From Amia ocellicauda (Eukaryota; Chordata; Actinopteri; Amiiformes; Amiidae), in NCBI RefSeq assembly GCF_036373705.1, contig NC_089858.1:18836249-18900248 (forward strand): 64,000 nucleotides of DNA, given 5' to 3'. The notes beneath the pieces are model-generated. The model was not told the origin of the DNA. It did not search any database and saw only the letters and a list, made by a program, of their open reading frames with translations. Every line of letters starts with the position of its first letter. Position 1 is the stretch's first letter. Below, piece after piece: positions 37,351 through 47,406 of the stretch. A program made the position numbers and the translations under genes.

Positions 37351-40300
37351 CACCGATCAGCCATAACATTATGACCACTGACAGGTGAAGTGAATAACAC
37401 TGATAATCTTATTATCATGGCATCTGTCAGTGGGTGGGATATATTAGGCAGCAAGTGAAAATTTTGTCCTCAAAGTTGATGTGTTAGAAGCAGGAAAAAT
37501 GGGATCTGAGCGACTTTGACAAGGGCCAAATTGTGATGGCTAGACGACTGGGTCAGAGCATCTCCAAAACTGCAGCTCTTGTGGGGTGTTCCCGGTCTGC
37601 AGTGGTCAGTACCTATCAAAAGTGGTCCAAGGAAGGAAAAGCGGTGAACCGGCGACAGGGTCATGGGCAGCCAAGGCTCATTGATGCACGTGGGGAGCGA
37701 AGGCTGGCCCGTGTGGTCTGATCCAACAGACGAGCTACTGCAGCTCAAATTGCTGAAAAAGTTAATGCTGGTTCTGATAGAAAGGTGTCAGAACACACAG
37801 TGTATCGCAGTTTGTTGCGTATGGGGCTGCGTAGCCGCAGACCAGTCAGGGTGCCCATGTTGACCCCTGTCCACTGCCGAAAGCGCCTACAATGGGCACG
37901 TGAGCATCAGAACTGGACCACAGAGCAATGGAAGAAGGTGGCCTGGTCTGATGAATCACGAGTTCAAGGTGTTGACTTGGCCTCCAAATTCCCCAGATCT
38001 CAATCCAATCGAGCATCTGTGGGATGTGCTGGACAAACAAGTCCGATCCATGGAGGTCCCACCTCGCAACTTACAGGACTTAAAGGATCTGCTGCTAACG
38101 TCTTGGTGCCAGATACCACAGCACACCTTCAGAGGTCTAGTGGAGTCCATGCCTCGACGGGTCAGGGCTGTTTTGGCAGCAAACGGGGACCTACACAATA
38201 TTAGGCAGGTGGTCATTATGTTATGGCTGATTGGTGTATATATAAACTGATTATTGGAGAGACACCTATAATCATGTATGAAAAAATATGCAAAGTCAAA
38301 GTACATAGGGAAGCAAAATCCTTTGAGATAAAAAAAAAAATACTGTATATATATTTCTAAAGCAAAATTAGTTTATAGCTCTTGTGTTTTGTACAGTTGC
38401 TAATGTCTTAGGGGAATCCACAAATGGCACCTTTGGACAGAGCAGCTCCCCTAATTTGATGACTAGTCTGTGAGGAAATGACAATACTCTAACGTGATGG
38501 GCACTTTAGAGTGGCTGAAGGCATTTTAAATACAATGCTTTATTAAATAATTTAGTGCCTAACAGTACTGATTCGGGAATACATCTGCTGTTTGTCTCTA
38601 TAGATATCCAGTAATGAGTCACTTTACACACCAGAGGTATGGCTACCAAGGGAAGCACTTAATGATCAAATTAAAGTGGGTATTACACTGTATAAACCAT
38701 CAACACAGTTTGAGGTATAGTACTTTATTTGTTTCCCTGTTTGTATCTTGTTGTTTGTGTGTTCTGTGATGTCTTCTAGAATTCTCTAAATATTGTCAGT
38801 CAAATTAAAATATTTGTGTTTCTATACTTGCTGGCTGTAAATTATGTCGGACAGGGCTATCATTCTCAGTACTGAGGTAAACACATTTCTGTTGGGTTCT
38901 GACCCAACTCAGTTATTCATTTAATGGACTGAAATCTTATCCAGACTCATCCATTGTATACTTTTCCCTTTTCATCTCCTAAACTTTTGCACCTATGCAT
39001 CAACTTTAATTTGGCACATTCCTCATGTACATCAAAATCTTCAACTGCTCAGGCAACAGGGTCTAATTTAAAAAATCTGACACTCAATTTGGGATTTTGT
39101 TAAGTAAGTGAGGTATAATGGCATGACAAAACCTAGTAGAAGCAGGGCTTATAAGACCGACAGGGCAAGTCCTCTCTTTTCCCCTAATTCACATTTCCAT
39201 GCTGTCATGTTGCCCTGTGCTGCTCTTTAAATGTGATACCAAATTAAATATAGTCCCTCTGCTGCAATGCAAGTGATGGCTATACAAGTCCTCTACTGAT
39301 TTGCTACTCTGGCTGTAGTACTGGTTGCATAGTATAATTAGTGTACTTTTTAGCCAATAAACTCTGTATTGGATTTGCAAAAAACAAGAATAATTATTTC
39401 ACACCACCCTCCACCCGCTTCCTCTCCCACAACATACAGGATGGCGTACATGATATAAACAGTTTGGTGATACGAGTCATGGTGCCGGATAAGAACGTTA
39501 CCCATTTGACAGTGCCTCTGAAATTAAGCTTCAAGCTCCTCAGTCCTAATAATGTAAGCATTTCCATAAGCAGATACATTTGTCCTCAGTTACAAGACTT
39601 AATCAATCTTTTGGATGATTGTAATTGTTATAAATGTATCCCCTCTCCCCCTTTTCTTTTCTTTGACAGAGCTCTTTGGAACCCATTTGTCAATTTTTCG
39701 ATTCAGGTACAATGTTTTTTTATGTAATTTGAAGCATTTTATAAAAAAAAGCTGCAGGAGAGGGAAGGGAGTGTTGTTCTCTGGCCAATTGAACTCCTGC
39801 TGTAAAACCTCTGTTAAAAACCATGACCGAATGTATGAAATGTTACGGCTAGAATTGGGGTTATCACATTTGACATAAAATGATGATGGTCCCTGTGGGC
39901 AAAACATTGATTCAATAACCTGCTTCCACAAGCTTGCAGTAAGTTCAAGTAACGCGGCTTGTGAGATTTTTCTTCAGTTCTGCCCAAACGTTCAACCAAT
40001 CTCTCCAAAGTCACAGTGTAGTAGTTTAAAGTTCAGCTCCAAAATATGTGTTTGCTGGGCTAGAATATAACAGTGGGATGAGTCCGTAGCCACAGAGTGC
40101 AGTTTACTCTGGGAACAGCACTGTATTTAAATTGTAAAACATACAGGGATTTTGTCAGTAAGCTCAAATCACAGAGTTCTTCAGGTTTTTCCAGTTAAAC
40201 CCTTTCTTGTTGCAGATCAGCAATGGAGCACCGAGGGGTGCCAGACTGAGAAAAGCGTAAACAACACTTTGATTTGTAAATGTGACCACATGACACCCTT

Positions 40301-43300
40301 CGCCATCCTCATGGTACACCCACTAACTTGCACTGTCTCTGTTATTACTATATACTGGATGTAGTTTAAATACATCATATAGCAATAATAGTACTGGCTA
40401 ATTAATCTGAGCCTTTACTTTTAGATGTATACAGTCAGGGCCTGATACCATGAGTTGGTAAGGGATTTATTAGTGAGTTAAGAAGCATATGACATACTTA
40501 CAACTGACTCAGTCACTTAAACTAATAGCAAAAAGACCCTAAAATCAGGCCCTATGTGTACAGACTGTGTGTATGTTTGAGTCTGTGGGTGGGTGGGTCT
40601 ATGGGTGGGTGTGTCTGTGAGTGGACGGATGGGTGTGTCTCTGGGAGGGTGGGTGGGTGTCTGTATGGGTGGGTGTGTCTGTGATAGGTAGGCATGTCTC
40701 TGGGTTGGTGGGTGTGTGTGTATGGAGGAAAACAACCTTGAAGCTCCACCAGAGCCTTATAAGAATACATGACCATTTAAGTATAATTTTAAAATTATGC
40801 AATTTCAAATAGATAGATACTTCTCTCCACAGCATCCAACACACATTGATGAGAAGGACTGGCAGATCCTGTCGGTTCTCACCTACATTGGCTGTGGGCT
40901 CTCTGCAGCATTCACTGCTATCTCAGTATTGACATACTTCATATTAGGGTAGGCATTCTTTTTTTCTTCTTTGTTTTTATATAGATAAGTAATCGCCAGC
41001 CTATATTGATCCACTGCTGGAGGAAGGCCTCCCCAAGATGTTTTCACTTCTAATCTGTAGCTTCCCTTTTCTGTGACAGAGTTTATTATTTCCTCTTCCC
41101 ATCTTTTATTTGGCCATCTTCTATGTCTTTTTTCATCTCTTTGAATGCATTCAATAGCCTCCTTTGTCCATCTTTGCTCTGTTCTTCTTGCAATGTGTCC
41201 AGCCCACTGCCATTTTAACTTTTTCACTCTCTCAATGATGTCACATAGTTTTGTTTATTCTTGGATCCATTCATCTATTTTTCTAGCTCTTTTTGTTATT
41301 CCAAGTGTACATCTTTCCATGCTGCTTTGTGTTGTCTGTGGTTTCTGTAACATTTTTGTATTGAGTGATTAGGCTTCAGAGCCATAGGTGAGTACTGATA
41401 GCATGCATCGATCAAATACTTTTCTCTTCAGACAAATGGGTAGATCTACTTTCAAAAGCATACTGTTTCTTCTAAATGTATACATACAAGGCAAGAGCTT
41501 ACATGTCACAGTAACCCTACAAAGGCTGATGTTTCCTCTCCAGGAGTGCAAAACACGATCACTCCAACACCATCCATGTGTGTCTGAGCACCGCTCTGTA
41601 TCTGCTCAACATGGCCTTCCTGTTGAATGAGTGGTTGGCCAGTAAGGAGGATGATGCCCTGTGTCTGTTCATCGCTACCTTCATGCACTACTGCCTTCTG
41701 AGTTGCTTCACCTGGATGGCCATTGAGGCAATCCACCTGTACCTCCTCATGGTCAAGGTCTTCAACACCTACATCCGACATTACATCGCCAAGCTCTCCT
41801 TAGTTGGCTGGGGTGAGTGAATGGGAGGGGCCGCAGTGCAGTGGCCGGTTACTGTAGCTCTGCCCCAGCTGCTATGTTCTCAGAGGACAGAGTACGGTCT
41901 CGGAAACCATGTGTTTTATCTCACAGGCTGCTCTGTACAGAGTAGCTGTGCCACAGTGTATCCGCACCCAGCCATCGCTGCAAATCATCAAAGTGTTCCA
42001 CAAATTCAGACAAATAAGTGTGGCTGAATGAACGATATTGATTAAGTTTAATAAATCACTGAATAATACATACAAATTGTTTTGGCACATTATCAAGACT
42101 TTCCTGTTCTACGACCATCTTTAATATTTCCAAATTTGTTGCTGTATATTTTAACAGGGCTTCCTGCAGCAGTGGTTGGCTTATCTCTGGCAGTGGGTGG
42201 GAATATAAGCCATGGAACTAGCAGTAACACAAGCATATATGGATACCTTAGGACAAATGTACAGAATAAAACAGATTCAAGTACTGTGTAAGTAACCATG
42301 TGTTTACACATGTGACTTCTGCACAATCTCTCTTTGATCATATTCACTGAAACTCTGATGTTTTCACTGACACTAGTAAAGGTAATGGGACAGCTAAATC
42401 AACAGACTTTAAAAAGCAGTATTAAGTGTGGTTTCACTTCCTTTTAGATATTTCCTGTAAAATGCTGATCTTTACTTTATCTTACACCAAAACATTTGCT
42501 TTTCCTGGGCAACATCGTCAAAAAAAGAAAAAAAGCTTCTGAGCATTGCAGTAGGCCAGGTCACTGACAGGTTGGGAATGGAAGAATAATTTTTTATTAT
42601 TTTTCTATTTTCACACAGTTGCTGGATCACAAATGAAACATACTTTTATGCATTAAATGTCACCTACTTTGGAATTATATTTACCTTCAACACTGGGATC
42701 CTGATCACTGTGGCTACTAAGATTGGCCAGCTGCGTAGGTTTGGTAAAATGCCCAACAGACGTTCTGTGTGGAAAGACATGTGCACTGTGGCAGGACTGA
42801 CATGTCTGCTGGGCACTACCTGGGCACTGGTTTTCATGGGCCACGGTGTTTTCACCATTCCCATATTGTATATATTCACCATCTTAAACTCCTTGCAAGG
42901 TAAGTCCTTTAAGACAGGAAAAAGCACAGTAACTTTATACTGATCTGCCGTGAATTGAGTTTCCAATCATTGCCTTGCCCCATGTATTGTTTCCCAATCT
43001 TTCACTCTCCCAGCACACCGATTTTCCCTCTCCCTTCTCATTGCCCTGCAATCTATTCAAGAGCAAAAGGGACAGCAAATGAGTCATTATTCAATTCCAC
43101 AAATGAGTCGAATCACCTTTCTTTCATGGGAGCAGATTCAGTAGGTGGAAATTACAAACCCAGGGGCCTACAACTTTATTGAGTGACATTCAATTGGTTG
43201 CATCATTATGGTGCTCACTGTAGCTCGTTAAGGAAGTTAACATTCTTTCTTTCCATCAAACACTTTCAATCTTCCCACACAAGGCTACCCTGCAGATGTA

Positions 43301-46041
43301 ATTTTATTTCACACCTGCTTGTATTCTGGGAAATGCCCCTAAATTAGGGGTGTCAGAGTCCAGTCCTGGGGGACCGCAGTATCTGCTAGTTTTTGTTACA
43401 ACAGGGGCACTCAATATTTCATTTCCTGTTGGCTGGTGTAAGTCATTTCCACTTTGTTGCTGCAATCTGTTAGACACATCCCATTAAGATGAAAATGGAG
43501 AGAATGGGGTGCAGTGGTGGTTTTAGGGTTATATGTAATAGCAGGGGTTAAATTGGGCAAGGGCCGTCCAGGGCCCCGGCACATAGGTTTACGATTTTCC
43601 TCGTACATTTTAAACAATATAGGCTATATTATATATAATTACACCTTTCTCATTCTTACTAATTCAAGCAATGATTCAAAAGCGTTGCCTCTGTAGCACA
43701 TAATCAATGAGGTCCGCCCCTAAAGTTTACAAGATTACGTCAGAGCTTCAAACAGTCTCCGACAGCGTCATTCGCTGGCAATCGGAGTGATGGTTTATGC
43801 TCCCGCCACTTTGGCGTGAAGTCTACGTAAGGTTTCGTTTATGTTTTTGTTTTTTTGCACTCGTATTATACAAGACTGTAAGTCGCAAGTTCGTTTCCTA
43901 AGATTGATCCGATCTCAAAGTTTCAGAGGTAAAAGATGTGTGAGGCAAAGAGGAGGAAGCTTACGGACTACTGTAGGCTCGGTCTGCGTCAGTCACTGCT
44001 GAGTCACTACTTTACATGTACAGTCGGCTCCCTGTTTGTTGCCACAGGGTGGGATTTGTGAAGCAAAAGCTTATGTTTTTGAAAAGCTTTTATTCGTGAA
44101 AATAAATCACGAAATTTGGAACTTGACCCCTAGGTCTTCTGGGGCCGTTTGTACTAACAGGATCAGAAAACAGGATCGGATCCGGATCATAAAAATGTGT
44201 TGTACGAAGCAGATCAAGATCCGGCTCCGCTGATCCAATTATTTGATCCGATTATTAAGCAGCGCTGCGGTGACTCAGCAGTTTCCAACCGCGCAGTAGC
44301 AACTCAAGAGTATTTAAAAAACTTGCAACTAAGAATAAGAGAGATCCTTCATTAAAAAGGTGAGTTTTAAGAAATGTCTTAAACAGTGGAGTGTAGGTGC
44401 TTCTCAAAGCGTTGTATGGAGCGCCGTTTGTGCCAAAAGTGTTCGTCCGTCAATTTGGTAGTTCGTTCAGAAATTCATCAATTTGGCCATACAGTAGTAA
44501 TAGACAAACAGACCAACTTCCATGCAAACTTCCAGACGAACAGACCAGCTGTCAATCATGCTCTGTGCCAAACCCACTTCAGTCCTTCTAGCCAATCGGA
44601 GCAGACGCGCCTATTTTAACCAATAAAACTGCAGGCTCAGATAAAACGGCTTCAGCCAATAAAATTTCAGTTTATTAGAAAGGGCGTTAATGGCGTCTCT
44701 GTGTAACCGTGTGGAAATTAAAATCACAATTAACATAGGCTCGTTTATGAGAAGATAAGTTGTTAGAATATTTTTTATATATGTTTTTTTATTAATTGTT
44801 CATTCGTTTGGTTAAGAGACGATGCTTTTGGCATTTTAACAGACTGTCAGATTGTATGTATTTTAATTATGTTTAATTGTATTTAAATGGATATGGATCG
44901 AGTGGCTAGGGCAAGGTGTTTATTGTTAGTGTGTTTATTTGGCTTTAGTATGTATTGTTTAATGTATTTTCGTGTGCACATATTTTAAAAAATACAGTAC
45001 ATTACCCGACTTAAAGTAATTAGCTCATATTGCAATGATTTGCAATGGGTAAAGTTTAAAACCAAAATCTTTCTGTATGAACACGTGTAAAATACTGTTT
45101 TATTGGTGTGAGTATTTTACATGTCAATAATAAAAACATTCTAACAAATTTTAATACTTGTGTTAAATTTTTTTTAATCAATTCTTAAAATCACCTAAAT
45201 TTTTTAAAATCTTAGTGATTCACATGTAGTGCGTAGTTAAATAAACAAATACATATGTGTGCCAAAAAGGTGTAAAGAGAAGCCCCCCAATATAATGTCA
45301 AGCCCACCTCAGCCCCCACTGAGAAGAGGCTGCACAGCCCTGCGATCAAGGATCCTCTATTTTGAAATAAATATAATCCATTGATGCTCGTCACGGAGTA
45401 AAGACTAAGTGCGATTTTACAGCCGGGCGGGTTTGTGATGGACGATTTGGATTCATAGCGCAGATTTTATAATCAAGTATAAAAAACAAAAAACAATGCG
45501 AGAGATAGGGCGTTTCTATCTAATAAACTGCAATATTATTGGCTGAAGCCGTTTTATCTGAGCCTGAGCCTAGAAGGACTGAAGTGGGTTTGGCACAGAG
45601 CATGATTGACAGCTGGTCTGTTCGTCTGGAAGTTTGCATGGAAGTTGGTCTGTTTGTCTATTACTACTGTATGGCCAAATTGATGAATTTCTGAACGAAC
45701 TACCAAATTGACGGACGAACACTTTTGGCACAAACGGCGCTCCATGGCGTTGCGCAGCCGTGGAACTGCTACAGTAGTTTACAACGGGGGTGATGGAGAA
45801 ATAAGAGCTTTTCATATTTTATTACAATAATGCAAATAAATACAACCCTAATCGCGCACACACTTCACCTCACCATAAAAGACACAAAAGCAGAATGCAC
45901 GGTTCAAATCAAATCCGTTCAATTGAAAGTGCAAATCTTTGTAAATAATTTAAGTCAAATTTTTGTTGTTTATCTGTGTTTATTCAGACTTGTCTACATC
46001 AATAATATTACTCATGTGCTGAAACCTGCCGGTTGCAAAAC

Positions 46042-46112
<71 letters not shown>

Positions 46113-47367
46113 TCACCTAAAGGGTTATTAGGAACACCTGTTCAATTTCTCATTAATGCAATTATCTAACCAACCAATCACATGGCAGTTGCTTCAATGC
46201 ATTTAGGGGTGTGGTCCTGGTCAAGACAATCTCCTGAACTCCAAACTGAATGGCTGAATGGGAAAGAAAGGTGATTTAAGCAATTTTGAGAGTGGCATGG
46301 TTGTTGGTGCCAGACGGGCCGGTCTGAGTATTTCACAATCTGCTCAGTTACTGGGATTTTCACGCACAACCATTTCTAGGGTTTACAAAGAATGGTGTGA
46401 AAAGGGAAAAACATCCAGTATGCGGCAGTCCTGTGGGCGAAAATGCCTTGTTGATGCTAGAGGTCAGAGGAGAATGGGCCGACTGATTCACGCTGATAGA
46501 AGAGCAACTTTGACTGAAATAACCACTCGTTACAACCGAGGTATGCAGCAAAGCATTTGTGAAGCCACAACACGTACAACCTTGAGGCGGATGGGCTACA
46601 ACAGCAGAAGACCCCACCGGGTACCACTCATCTCCACTACAAATAGGAAAAAGAGGCTACAATTTGCACAAGCTCACCAAAATTGGACAGTTGAAGACTG
46701 GAAAAATGTTGCCTGGTCTGATGAGTCTCGATTTCTGTTGAGACATTCAGATGGTAGAGTCAGAATTTGGCGTAAACAGAATGAGAACATGGATCCATCA
46801 TGCCTTGTTACCACTGTGCAGGCTGGTGGTGGTGGTGTAATGGTGTGGGGGATGTTTTCTTGGCACACTTTAGGCCCCTTAGTGCCAATTGGGCATCGTT
46901 TAAATGCCACAGCCTACCTGAGCATTGTTTCTGACCATGTCCATCCCTTTATGACCACCATGTACCCATCCTCTGATGGCTACTTCCAGCAGGATAATGC
47001 ACCATGTCACAAAGGTCGAATCATTTCAAATTGGTTTCTTGAACATGACAATGAGTTCACTGTACTAAACTGGCCCCCACAGTCACCAGATCTCAACCCA
47101 ATAGAGCATCTTTGGGATGTGGTGGAACGGGAGCTTCGTGCCCTGGATGTGCATCCCACAAATCTCCATCAACTGCAAGATGCTATCCTATCAATATGGG
47201 CCAACATTTCTAAAGAATGCTTTCAGCACCTTGTTGAATCAATGCCACGTAGAATTAAGGCAGTTCTGAAGGCGAAAGGGGGTCAAACACAGTATTAGTA
47301 TGGTGTTCCTAATAATCCTTTAGGTGAGTGTATAATGTTTTGCAACCGGCAGGTTTCAGCACATGAG

Positions 47368-47406
<39 letters not shown>

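Larger units (their letters stand above)
46005..47373. repeat. 42-bp perfect inverted repeat flanking an Incomer-like copy
   Basis: 46005-46046 and 47332-47373 are exact reverse complements (core CTGAAACCTGCCGGTTGC). Between them are a (TA)n tract and the transposon at 46110-47330. A further (TA)n follows the right arm. Confidence 0.9.

Noticed and set aside
44386-44619. Open frames of 60-80 codons repeated at 44386-44619 and 45554-45815
   Set aside because: They are the two inverted arms of the same foldback element, so the similar peptides reflect the repeat and not duplicated genes.
45212-45394. 60-codon frame on - at 45212-45394, matched by 52753-52935 on +
   Set aside because: It lies in the centre of the two foldback copies. 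Being shared comes from the element, and there is no start context, splice site or domain to support a protein.
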